This document shows, piece by piece, positions 10,267-19,416 of a stretch of DNA of 64,000 nt. The stretch is taken from contig JAJZBX010000001.1 of NCBI GenBank assembly GCA_021846325.1, forward strand, positions 124,001 to 188,000, written 5' to 3'. Origin of the DNA: Actinomycetes bacterium (lineage in GTDB: Bacteria; Actinomycetota; Acidimicrobiia; Acidimicrobiales; RAAP-2). The notes under the pieces were generated by a model. It had not been told where the DNA came from, did not search any database, and saw only the letters and a list, made by a program, of their open reading frames with translations. Numbering within the stretch: the stretch's first letter is position 1; the number at the start of each line of letters is the position of its first letter. The position numbers and the translations under genes are program-made.

Positions 10267-10503
10267 TCAGATATTGACCACGGGGCACGTCAGTGTGCGC
10301 GTGATGCCCGGCACCTTCTGAATGGCGCCAACGATGAACTTGCCGAGGTCATCCACGCTCGCCGCCTCGCAACGCACGATCACGTCGTAGGGGCCCGTTA
10401 CCTCGAAGGATTCGATAACGCCGGGAACGGCGCGCGTCGCCATGACGACGCTTTCACTCGAGCCAATTTCGGACTGAATCAAGATGTAGGCCTGAACCGC
10501 CAT
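10267..10503 (-). CDS. Lrp/AsnC ligand-binding-domain (RAM) protein
   Basis: 78 aa; AYILIQSEIGSSESVVMATRAVPGVIESFEVTGPYDVIVRCEA with no HTH domain. Confidence 0.85.
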   Translation of the reverse strand: MAVQAYILIQSEIGSSESVVMATRAVPGVIESFEVTGPYDVIVRCEAASVDDLGKFIVGAIQKVPGITRTLTCPVVNI

Positions 10504-10557
10504 GGTGAACCTTTCCCTCTCGCGTCAATCTATCTTGCCCGGTTTCGTCACGGGGCG

Positions 10558-10773
10558 CTAATCCCCGCGAAATCGCTTGCCAATATGCCACTGGTGGCAG
10601 TAGTCGCACCGATAGGCGTTGAGGTCGACGCGATCGATAGTCCAGGCCAGTTGGGCGGCCTGACGTGCTTGCGCTTCAGTTCGGTACGGCTGTTTGGGTG
10701 ATCCGTCGCGCGCGAAGTGGGATGCGACACGACCCAGCGGTCTCGTGGTTGGTCTCTGGCGGCGTCGTTGCAT
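10558..10773 (-). CDS. Small zinc-ribbon-like hypothetical protein
   Basis: 71 aa ending AYRCDYCHQWHIGKRFRGD. Confidence 0.5.
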   Translation of the reverse strand: MQRRRQRPTTRPLGRVASHFARDGSPKQPYRTEAQARQAAQLAWTIDRVDLNAYRCDYCHQWHIGKRFRGD

Positions 10774-10815
10774 GTCGTTAAGACACTAGTGACGCTTCTC
10801 GGTAGGGTACTTCTC

Positions 10816-11097
10816 GTGGGCAGCACAGAAACAGACATCAGAGTCAACAGCGCGTCGGTCACCGACGATGGCGACCACGACCGATTCACACACATCGTCC
10901 TGGAGGGTTATACCCCCAAGGACGGCGAATTCGTCGCACTCGAGAATTCCGTGGTGGACGCCATGGTCAACGCGACGCCGGTTCGCGCACTCTGCGGAAA
11001 GGTGTGGGTGCCAAACAGCGATCCACGCAAGTCGCCGATCTGCCCGACGTGTCGCGAAATTGCCGAATCGCTGGGCTGGTCGGTACCGGCAGTGTGA
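10816..11097 (+). CDS. DUF3039-like protein
   Basis: FTHIVLEGYTPKDGEFVALENSVVDAMVNATPVRALCGKVWVPNSDPRKSPICPTCREI; conserved Cys pairs; GTG start inside ORF 10717-11097. Confidence 0.75.
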   Translation: MGSTETDIRVNSASVTDDGDHDRFTHIVLEGYTPKDGEFVALENSVVDAMVNATPVRALCGKVWVPNSDPRKSPICPTCREIAESLGWSVPAV

Positions 11098-11133
11098 GCG
11101 CTTCGGCGGCGGAACTTTGTAGAGTCGTGAGTC

Positions 11134-11826
11134 ATGCCCCGCGCCCTCGTTATCCGACACCACGACGAAGACAATGCGGGACTCGTGGGCGAGGCGCTGG
11201 AGAACCGTGGCTATGGCCTGACGATCGCGCTGCTCGACGCCACGAGCGAGACCCCCCGCCTCGATGGTCACGACGTTGTCGTCATTCTCGGCTCCACGCA
11301 CGCGGTCTATGACCCGGACGTCGAGGCCGCGTGGTTCGGTCGTGAGTTGGGCGTCATCGAAGAGGCGGATCGTCGCGGTGTGCCGATCTTCGGGATCTGT
11401 TTCGGTGCCCAGGCCCTTTGTCGCTACGCCGGCGGTACGGTGCGGCGGGGTGCGAACGCCGAGATTGGCTGGTACCGCGTCGAAGCGGCCAACGACAGCC
11501 CCATTGAGCCCGGACCCTGGTTCGAATATCACTTCGATGAGTGCACGCCACCGCCGTCGGCGCAGGTCTGGGCGCGAACCGAGCAATGCGTCCAAGCCTT
11601 CGTGGTTGGGCCCCACCTCGGCGTGCAGTTCCACCCGGAACTTGACGCCGCGCAACTGCGCGATTGGTTCGCCTCGGGTGTCGACGACGCGCGCAGCCTG
11701 GGTCTAGACCCGATCGACCTCATGACGAGAACGATCCGTGAGGAGCCGGCCGCTCGTGAGCGTGCGGCGCGCCTGGTCGATACATTCCTTGCGCACGCCG
11801 CGTCGACCAGTTCTCGCGGTGCCTAG
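11134..11826 (+). CDS. Class I glutamine amidotransferase domain protein
   Basis: RGVPIFGICFGAQALCRYAGG nucleophile elbow and GVQFHPEL. Confidence 0.88.
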   Translation: MPRALVIRHHDEDNAGLVGEALENRGYGLTIALLDATSETPRLDGHDVVVILGSTHAVYDPDVEAAWFGRELGVIEEADRRGVPIFGICFGAQALCRYAGGTVRRGANAEIGWYRVEAANDSPIEPGPWFEYHFDECTPPPSAQVWARTEQCVQAFVVGPHLGVQFHPELDAAQLRDWFASGVDDARSLGLDPIDLMTRTIREEPAARERAARLVDTFLAHAASTSSRGA

Positions 11827-11853
11827 CACCGCGACGATCAGTAGGCTTCGGCG

Positions 11854-13068
11854 GTGAGCGACGGGTTAGAGCACGAGGTCGTGCGAGTCGAACGCCCCGC
11901 TACCGGGGGCGGCGTTGGTCGACTCTCCGACGGGCGCGTGGTGTTCGTGCGCGACAGTCTGGCGGGCGAGTTGGTGTCGGTGTCGATCACCGAACGAACG
12001 TCGTCCTTCGCAAGAGCCGTCGTTCGACAAGTGCTTGAAGCGAGCTCGCAACGTACCTCGCCACCTTGTCACTACGCGGGCGCGGGCGGGTGTGGTGGTT
12101 GTGACCTACAGCACGCCTCGACGGCGGCGCAGATCGCGTGGAAGCGAGACGTGGTCATCGAACAGCTTCGCCGCATTGGCGGGTTCGACTGGCCCGTGGT
12201 CGTGACGTCGGCCTCCGTGCCAGCCAAAGGAAGCCGCACCCGGCTACGTTGTGCGGTGGATGCCCACGGGCGATTGGCGTTGCGATCGGCTCGCTCCCAC
12301 GACCTGGTTGCCGTAGACCCCTGTTGGCTCATGAGCGATCGAGCCGCCGAAGCCTTCGCGACGACGTGGCGCAACGCCGCGCAAGTCGAAGTCCGCGCGA
12401 TCGGCGACGGGCCCCCGTTTGCCGTGGTGCGACGCGTCGGGGCACGCTCGGCGCGGCTCGAGGTTTGCTCACTCGACGGATCGCGCCTGGATCCTTCGCC
12501 GGTCTCACGGGTTGAAGTTCGAGGCACCCATTACGAGGTGTCGCCCGCTTCGTTCTGGCAGTCGCACGTTGAGGCACCCGAGATGTTGTTAGACCGAGTC
12601 ACGCGCTGGGCTGGGGTCGAGCGAGGCGATCGCGTCGTTGACCTGTACAGCGGCGTTGGGCTCTTCGCGGTATCCCTGGCCGCATCCGTTGGCCCAACGG
12701 GTCACGTCGTGGCGGTTGAATCTTCGCCCCACGCGGTACGAGACGCTCGAACCAACGCGCAAGGTCACGGCGCGCTTCGGGTACGCGAGTCAACGGTGTC
12801 ACCCAAGTTGGTGGCCAATCTTGTGCGACCAGGTGACGTCGTCGTCGTCGATCCTCCGCGGACGGGGCTGGCCCGTGGTGTCGCGACCGCCATCGCCGCG
12901 CAAGAGCCCCGGCGGATCCTGTACGTCTCGTGTGATGCGGCAACCTTCGCACGAGATCTTAAAGTCTTCTTATCCGCTCGATTCTCGTTATCGCACTTGG
13001 AGATTCTCGATCTATTCCCCATGACCGAGCACGTTGAGCTCGTCGCGCTCCTTGACTTTGCCCCGTGA
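11854..13068 (+). CDS. TrmA/RumA-type class I SAM-dependent RNA methyltransferase
   Basis: TRAM-like N-terminus, CHYAGAGGCGGCDLQH Fe-S Cys motif, DLYSGVGLFAVSLA, VVVDPPRTGL, YVSCDAATFARDL. Confidence 0.9.
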   Translation: MSDGLEHEVVRVERPATGGGVGRLSDGRVVFVRDSLAGELVSVSITERTSSFARAVVRQVLEASSQRTSPPCHYAGAGGCGGCDLQHASTAAQIAWKRDVVIEQLRRIGGFDWPVVVTSASVPAKGSRTRLRCAVDAHGRLALRSARSHDLVAVDPCWLMSDRAAEAFATTWRNAAQVEVRAIGDGPPFAVVRRVGARSARLEVCSLDGSRLDPSPVSRVEVRGTHYEVSPASFWQSHVEAPEMLLDRVTRWAGVERGDRVVDLYSGVGLFAVSLAASVGPTGHVVAVESSPHAVRDARTNAQGHGALRVRESTVSPKLVANLVRPGDVVVVDPPRTGLARGVATAIAAQEPRRILYVSCDAATFARDLKVFLSARFSLSHLEILDLFPMTEHVELVALLDFAP

Positions 13069-13118
13069 CGGGTACAGAGTGCTGCTGAGGACCGGCGTGC
13101 GGTCTTTACAGGGGGTTA

Positions 13119-13400
13119 GTGATGCTGAGCAAGTTGGACCACCACCACCGGATAACGCTGCAGAAGTTGTTCACGCATCCACTGAATCACAACATTCAGT
13201 GGCACGACGTCTGCTCGCTCCTCGCTCGCCTTGGCGTCGTCCACGAGACGCACCGCGGCAACTGGGCCGTCACCGTGGACGGTGACACCGTATCGTTCGG
13301 CTCGACGCGGACGCGGGATCTCACCGAGGAGCAGGTGGTCAAGGTTCGAAACTTTCTCCGTGCCAACGGACTCTCGCCCGAGGTGCTGAAGGTAGCCTGA
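13119..13400 (+). CDS. Small conserved hypothetical protein, HicA-like fold suspected
   Basis: 93 aa: HHHRITLQKLFTHPLNHNIQWHDVCSLLARLGVVHETHRGNWAVTV; domain assignment is inference. Confidence 0.6.
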   Translation: MMLSKLDHHHRITLQKLFTHPLNHNIQWHDVCSLLARLGVVHETHRGNWAVTVDGDTVSFGSTRTRDLTEEQVVKVRNFLRANGLSPEVLKVA

Positions 13401-13419
13401 ACCGGTACGGTAGGGGGCC

Positions 13420-14163
13420 GTGCCCGCGCGCCCATTCGTACTGCTGCCTCCGTCGCAGAGCAAGACCATGGGCGGTGTGGCGAGGCGCGCAGATGGAGTC
13501 TTCAACGAGTCATTGGCTGCGCATCGGAGCGAGGTAGTTTCGGCGCTCACCAAGATTCTCGAAACGCCCGGGGGAGTAGCGCGTCTCACCGGCGCGCGCG
13601 GTGCGTTGCTCGGGCGTGCCGAATGCTCGTTCGCGCAGGTCATCGACGGGAGCGCGAAGTTGCTTCCCACGTGGCGACGCTACGACGGCGTGGTGTGGCG
13701 GTACTTGGATGCGGTCTCGATTGCGTCGGCCCACCGCAAGCGCTTGCTGGTTCCGTCGGCCCTCTACGGGATCACTGGGGGCGCCGATCTCATCGCGGAT
13801 TACCGATTGACCTTCGGCGCCCGAATCGAGGGCGTTGGCCGTCTCGACGACTTTTGGCGCGACGCGGTGACTGAATGGGTAAGTGGCTCGGTAGGTGGCA
13901 GCACCGTGGTCGACGTGCTGCCCGCTGAGCACCGTCGGGCCATCGACTGGGTGCGGTTGCGCGCTTCGACGAGCGTCATCACGGTCCGCTTCGAACACGC
14001 CGGGGGCACTAGAGTGGCCGGTCACGACGCGAAGGCGGTCAAGGGTGTTCTGGCTCGGGCACTGTTGGTTGAAGGTGTCGCGGCGCTTGACACCTTTGCC
14101 TGGGGACACTGGCGCTGCGTCGCACGTGACGATACCGACGCCGTCGTTCAGTACCTGGGCTGA
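13420..14163 (+). CDS. YaaA-family peroxide-stress protein
   Basis: FVLLPPSQSKTMGG N-terminus, LYGITGGADLIADYRL. Confidence 0.82.
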   Translation: MPARPFVLLPPSQSKTMGGVARRADGVFNESLAAHRSEVVSALTKILETPGGVARLTGARGALLGRAECSFAQVIDGSAKLLPTWRRYDGVVWRYLDAVSIASAHRKRLLVPSALYGITGGADLIADYRLTFGARIEGVGRLDDFWRDAVTEWVSGSVGGSTVVDVLPAEHRRAIDWVRLRASTSVITVRFEHAGGTRVAGHDAKAVKGVLARALLVEGVAALDTFAWGHWRCVARDDTDAVVQYLG

Positions 14164-14208
14164 ACCGCGCGGCGAAGGCTGCGCGATTGAATTCTTCGTC
14201 GATCGAAA

Positions 14209-14514
14209 GTGGCGAGCGACTCAACACGCGTACGCTCGCCGCCGCCGGCTCACGCGGAACGATCAAGGTCACGGGTCAGCGTCGTGCAGCCAACGGCCGA
14301 CCGTTTCCATCCGAGCTCCAAGACGTGCTCGGGCTGCGGCGGGCTCAGAAACGACCTCGACCTGTCGACACGGACCTACTCCTGTGGGACCTGTGGTCTC
14401 GTGCTCGACCGCGACCTCAACGCGGCCATCAACCTCGCCCGCTGGCAAGCCAACGAGTCTTCGACCGTGACACCGTTGGGACCAACGCGCGTTCAGTTTC
14501 GCTCCACGGCCTGA
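14209..14514 (+). pseudogene. Remnant of a TnpB/OrfB-type (IS200/IS605) transposase, C-terminal zinc ribbon only
   Basis: DRFHPSSKTCSGCGGLRNDLDLSTRTYSCGTCGLVLDRDLNAAINLARW: four-Cys TnpB zinc ribbon and DRDLNAAINLA; upstream RuvC core missing. Confidence 0.8.
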
Positions 14515-14639
14515 TCCGCCAAGGATCTGCACCGCGAAGCACGCGGGAAGAGCCGATCGTCACCCGCACAACCATCACGACGCTGTGATGAGGGCCCTGG
14601 GTCGGAACCGAGGACTCAGATGAAGCATCATCTGGGAAG

Positions 14640-14714
14640 TCGGACGGCGAGCAAGCACCACTGGTCCACTTGGTTCAGTTGGTCAAGGCGAACCGGTGGG
14701 TCCAAATAGGACAC
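14640..14714 (+). repeat. Dispersed repeat copy A
   Basis: 75 nt aligned without gaps to 50871-50945 with about 10 mismatches by hand count. Confidence 0.8.
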
Positions 14715-14720
14715 ACGCTG

Positions 14721-15896
14721 TCAGGGATTGAGGAGCACTGACGCGTCAAGATCGGCGACATCGGTGACGCCGGTCAGTCCTAACGTCACGCGCATCTCTT
14801 CAGCCATCACGTTCAGTATGTGTCGAACGCCGCTTTCGCCACGGGCCGCCACCGCGTAGACCCACGGGCGCCCAATCAGGCAGGCTCGAGCACCAAGTGC
14901 GAGTGCCTTGACGACGTCGAGGCCGCTACGTATGCCGCCGTCGACGAGGACTTCGCATGAGTTGCCCACGGCCTCCACGACCGCCGGCAGCGAGGCGATT
15001 GTTGAGGGAACATCATCGAGTTGTCGACCGCCGTGATTGGACACCACAATGGCATCAGCCCCTCGGTCCACCGCTTCGCGTGCGTCTTCCGCGTCGAGGA
15101 TTCCCTTGATGACGATCGATCCCGTCCAGTGTTCGCGAAGCCAGGCGAGATCGTTCCACGTCACACTGGGATCGAACTGTCCGGCGATCCAGCGCTGAAA
15201 GTCACCCGGCACCTTGGCGTCGGGCAAGGCCCGGGCCAGATTGCCGAACGTGAGCGGTCGCCCCTGAACGGCGACGTCGCGCAACCACGACACGTGGCGA
15301 GCGAGGTCCCAGCCGCGACGGAGTCGCTTGACCCTCGACAAGTTGCCGCTCACGCCGTTGCGCACGTCGCGGTAGCGCTGACCAACGACGGCGAGGTCAA
15401 CAGTCAGCACCAGCGTTGAACAACCCGCCGCCCGGGCGCGAGCCATTAATTCCTCGGCGTAGGCGCGATCGTGCATAACATAAAGTTGGAACCAGGGCGC
15501 TTGCGTCGCGGCCGTCACCTCCTCAAGTGAACAAATGGAGAGAGTCGACTCGCAAAAGGGCACGCCGACCCGGGCGGCGGCCCGAGCGGCCTGTACTTCG
15601 CCGCGCCGGGCCATCATCCCGGCGAAACCAACTGGCGCGAGCACGACAGGCATCGTCAAGGGTTGCCCCAGCACGGTCGTGGCGATTCGCCGATCTGAGA
15701 CGTCGCGTAGTACGCGCTGACGAAATCGTAACGATTGCAAATCGGCGCGGTTGGCGCTCATCGTGGCCTCACGAAACGCGCCCCCGTCCACGTAGTCGAA
15801 GAGTTGGCGCGGTAGGCGTCGCTTGGCCAACACGCGATAGTCCTCGACTGATGCGGGGGCTAGGTTCAAACTATCGGTTGGTGGCTCGCTCGTCAC
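14721..15896 (-). CDS. FMN-dependent alpha-hydroxy acid dehydrogenase/oxidase
   Basis: LAPASVEDYRVLAKRRLPRQLFDYVDGGAFRE, VLAPVGFAGMMARRGE, VSNHGGRQLDDVPSTI, DGGIRSGLDVVKALALGA. The longer ORF to 16406 overlaps the HAD gene and is unlikely; GTG 15896 chosen. Confidence 0.88.
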   Translation of the reverse strand: MTSEPPTDSLNLAPASVEDYRVLAKRRLPRQLFDYVDGGAFREATMSANRADLQSLRFRQRVLRDVSDRRIATTVLGQPLTMPVVLAPVGFAGMMARRGEVQAARAAARVGVPFCESTLSICSLEEVTAATQAPWFQLYVMHDRAYAEELMARARAAGCSTLVLTVDLAVVGQRYRDVRNGVSGNLSRVKRLRRGWDLARHVSWLRDVAVQGRPLTFGNLARALPDAKVPGDFQRWIAGQFDPSVTWNDLAWLREHWTGSIVIKGILDAEDAREAVDRGADAIVVSNHGGRQLDDVPSTIASLPAVVEAVGNSCEVLVDGGIRSGLDVVKALALGARACLIGRPWVYAVAARGESGVRHILNVMAEEMRVTLGLTGVTDVADLDASVLLNP

Positions 15897-15948
15897 GCTC
15901 TCATTATGGCCGGTCTCGTTGTCGTGGGCGCGTGGCCAAGTGATCGAG

Positions 15949-16590
15949 TCATGCGTTAAGTTCCGAGGGACGGTTGAACAGGCGGTCTGCGCCAGCGTCG
16001 CGCAGTTCGCCCACCGTTTCGTAGCCCCACGTGACACCAAAGGCGAGGAGGTGATTTGCGTGCGCCGCTTCAACGTCGTAGCGCCGATCGCCAACAATCC
16101 ACCCGAGCGGTGACTTCGGCGACAAATCCGTGATGGCTTGTGCGACGATCGACGCCTTGGCGCTGCGTCGACCATCGACCGCTGCGCCGGCGACGACCGC
16201 AAAGTACTGAGCGAGGCCCAGCGCGTCGAGAATCTGGGCTGCGAAGTCGGCTCGTGTGGCCGTGGCAATTGACAACGGGACGTCGCGAGCTGCCACCTGG
16301 TCGAGCAATTCGGGTACGCCGTCGTAGAGACGACATCGAGTGACCCCGTCACCTCCATAGTGCGTTCGATACCGCGCAAGGACGTCGTCGAGTTGTTCGG
16401 GTCCAAAGCCGAGGCGCAGCAACGAGTCGTGGAGCGGTGGACCGATCAGGGTCACCAGTTGGGAGCGCCCAACCGAGCGGCCAAAGTCGCTATGGGTGGC
16501 TTCGAACGACGAAACGATGCCCTCCGCCGAGTCGACGATGGTTCCATCGAGATCGAAAACGATGAACGCGGGGAGTTCTGAGCGGTTCAT
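15949..16590 (-). CDS. HAD-superfamily phosphatase, phosphoglycolate phosphatase-like
   Basis: FIVFDLDGTIVDSAEGI, SIATATRADFAAQIL, GWIVGDRRYDVEAA. Confidence 0.85.
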   Translation of the reverse strand: MNRSELPAFIVFDLDGTIVDSAEGIVSSFEATHSDFGRSVGRSQLVTLIGPPLHDSLLRLGFGPEQLDDVLARYRTHYGGDGVTRCRLYDGVPELLDQVAARDVPLSIATATRADFAAQILDALGLAQYFAVVAGAAVDGRRSAKASIVAQAITDLSPKSPLGWIVGDRRYDVEAAHANHLLAFGVTWGYETVGELRDAGADRLFNRPSELNA

Positions 16591-17972
16591 CGGTGGGGTG
16601 GCGGTTACGGCTTCATCCTCGTACCGCACGACAACGGCCTGCCCGAGGGCACTGTTCAGGTCACAACGGTATCAAGGTGCCGCACCGGTTCACTCTTGCG
16701 CGCGCCAGCTCTCGGCATCGTTCCAACCGGTGTCGTGTCACGGCGTTCGACCGGAGCGGTCGAACCTCGACACGAATACCGTCGTCGCCGCAAGTCGAGC
16801 GAGTGACGTCGCTGGCGCACTGTTCGTTCGCCACGGGTCCTCGTCGCACGGTGCGGTTGGCGCGAGTCGCCTTCGCTACTGGCGTGTTCGCGCCGGCGTG
16901 TCAACGACGTGATTCTCAACCTCGTGGCCACTCATGGCAACGTCGGCAGCAGTCGCATAGCTGCGCTCAACGCCGCGGCGTGGGTCTGGTCAGGTCCAAG
17001 CTGAATTAACCGAGTATCCGAACGTCCGCGACGCATTCTGATGCGTCACGCGTACGGCTGTCGGTGCTGTCTGGTCCTTGGTAGGCGCGTCTTCGCAAGC
17101 ACGACCGTGACTCGGTATCCGGGACGTCCTGGTACAAACCAGCAGATGATGGTTCGGCGTCACGCCGTCTCGGCGTGGTGACCGGGCGGGCGGGCGGTCA
17201 AGCGATTGCACTCGAGAACGCGGTCCCCGTCTCCCTTGCGTCGGGATAAACGTGGTTCGTGGTGTTGTGCGTTCCGTGTCGTTGTCATTGCCCGAACGGC
17301 GGCTCGGTGGACGAAGGTGGACGCGATGCGAACGGGCCGCGGTGAACCTACGAGCTACTGCATGCGACGCCAATCGTTCGACCGAAACCGCTCAACTCAA
17401 GGAAGTCGGAGTCGCGCCCGCACGGTCCGCAGTTGCTGAGCAGTGACGCCTCGTCGGTTGCGCTAATGCCTCGACCGCCGACCTCCAAGCTGAGCACGGC
17501 CCATGCATGCGCGAAGGCCACTTGACCTGATACTCAATATCCTGCTAGCAGTTACGCATGGCGCACACTTGTTCTTGCCACGCGAGTGCCAGGCCAACGA
17601 TGGCGTTAGCAACGATCCACATCAATCAGGCGTCATCGGAACAACCAGCAGTGTCCTGCGCGAACGCGCTCAGTTGGACTGGTGCGTACGGCCTGCGCAA
17701 CTTCGGAGCCCTCAATGGTGACGGCGAGAAACTCGTACTCGGCGAGATCATCTCGTTGCGCAGTTCGGCGTCGACGAGGAATGGGGCCACCACACGTTTA
17801 CGCCTCGACCGGCTGGCCGATTGCTTCAACGGCGTCACCGAGCGTCAGTTCGCCCCGAGGACGAGACAACCGAACTGTCGAGTTGATGCTGATCGATCGC
17901 GGTTGCACCTGGCATCGGGCGGCCAACCGTTCGTTCTTGGTTTGCGCACTGGATCGACGGCCCGGTAGCGCC

Positions 17973-18584
17973 ATGACCGAGCTAGTGGAACTTCTGGTCA
18001 TGAACGTCACGGAGTGGCGCACGTGGCTCCGCAACAACCACGCGAGCGAGCAGGGTGTCTGGCTTGTCCTAAGCAAATCGGGCGGACGAGTGACCGAGCT
18101 CACCTATGCGCAAGCCCTTGACGAGGCACTTTGCTTTGGTTGGATTGATGGACAGATTGGACAACGTGACGAGCGGACATATCGTCGGCGCTTTACCCCG
18201 CGGCGACCGTCCAGTTCATGGTCGGCACGCAATGTGGAACACGTGGTCCGACTAACCGCAGCCGGACGCATGCACGCCGCAGGCTTGGCCGCAGTTGACG
18301 CCGCGAAATCTGACGGCCGCTGGCAAACGGCCTATCCTGGGCCGGCTAGCGCATCGATTCCGACAGACCTGAGCGATGCACTGGCTGCTAACCCTGACGC
18401 TGCGTTGACCTTCGAGCAGCTTGATTCGGCGAATCGCTACTCGATTATTTTCCGGTTAGACGCAGTGAAACGTCCAGAGACGCGTGCTCGGAAACTCGTT
18501 ACATACATTGAAATGCTCAACCGCGGTGACTCGATTCATGCTCGAAGTGAACAGAAGAAGCGCGGAACCCGTCAGGTCGAGTGA
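17973..18584 (+). CDS. YdeI/OmpD-associated family protein
   Basis: MTELVELLVMNVTEWRTWLRNNHASEQGVWLVLSKSGG..LTYAQALDEALCFGWIDGQIGQRDERTYRRRFTPRRPSSSWSARN. Confidence 0.82.
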   Translation: MTELVELLVMNVTEWRTWLRNNHASEQGVWLVLSKSGGRVTELTYAQALDEALCFGWIDGQIGQRDERTYRRRFTPRRPSSSWSARNVEHVVRLTAAGRMHAAGLAAVDAAKSDGRWQTAYPGPASASIPTDLSDALAANPDAALTFEQLDSANRYSIIFRLDAVKRPETRARKLVTYIEMLNRGDSIHARSEQKKRGTRQVE

Positions 18585-19169
18585 GTCACTCAGCCGATCT
18601 GGATATGAGTGAGCAACGCCTTGACCGGCGGATTAATCCAGACGATTTCGTGTGATCGGCGCTTGCGGTGAGAGGTGCTGAAGGCGAATGGGATACAGGT
18701 CGATCGTCGCGTTCAGTGTCGCTGGTCGCCAGCGGTGTGACCACGGCACCCCTTGTTCCCCTCGATGTGGTTGGTCGGTCTACCCCGATTCGTACCGGGT
18801 ATCAGCTGGAGGAGTCAGTTGGGCCGATAGACACGATGATGGTGCGCGAACTCAGCGCGGTCCTAGTGCGTATTCGACACCAGGGCCGAACGCTTACGCC
18901 CGCCTTCATGGCCCGAACGCGGTGCGACGATTAATCACCCGTCGATACCCCAACTGATGTGGATCAACCCACCGGAACTAAAGGTTGCTGGACAGATCGA
19001 GATTGCGCTACGTGTCTCAATCGACCGGAGAGATTCCGAATCTAGGGTGACCACATCTTTCGCACTGTCAGCGCAGGGCCAACCTATATGCCCCCCAATG
19101 ACATGGCCCGCTCGCACAGCGGGCTGTGAAATTACTCCACTTCATCGCTCGTCACCATGAGATGGGCAA

Positions 19170-19282
19170 CGCAGGATCTGAGGCTCGTCGCGCTAAAGCG
19201 CAAACTCTCAGATGTCATCTATCGAACGCTTCTCCTAGACAAAGCGCGTCCCCGCTCAGTATCAATCAAGATGGCGGCTTGA
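19170..19282 (+). pseudogene. Possible IS110-type transposase C-terminal fragment
   Basis: In-frame stretch MRWATQDLRLVALKRKLSDVIYRTLLLDKAR resembles the (L)xALKRRLSDxIYRxL tail of IS110-like transposases; very short, start is approximate. Confidence 0.35.
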
Positions 19283-19295
19283 CAAAGGAGCAAAA

Positions 19296-19412
19296 GTGAA
19301 GTCAACGCTGACGCCCTTCCGGATCAAGAAGAGAACCCTGCGTCAGGCCGGAATGGACAGCGAACTGGTGCTGGCGGCCCTGACCGAGATGGGGGTGGCG
19401 GCCAGCGATTGA
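19296..19412 (+). CDS. Small 38-aa ORF with good ribosome-binding site
   Basis: aaaggag-caaaa-GTG; VKSTLTPFRIKKRTLRQAGMDSELVLAALTEMGVAASD*. Not in the ORF track (too short). Confidence 0.4.
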   Translation: MKSTLTPFRIKKRTLRQAGMDSELVLAALTEMGVAASD

Positions 19413-19416
19413 CCAA

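Noticed and set aside
15897-16406. N-terminal extension of the alpha-hydroxy acid oxidase ORF
   Set aside because: Overlaps the HAD phosphatase gene and has no domain-like sequence; GTG at 15896 gives a standard length protein.
17206-17446. Possible second TnpB C-terminal remnant (…CERAAVNLRATACDANRS…)
   Set aside because: Resemblance is too short and lacks the Cys pairs of the zinc ribbon; not supportable without a search.
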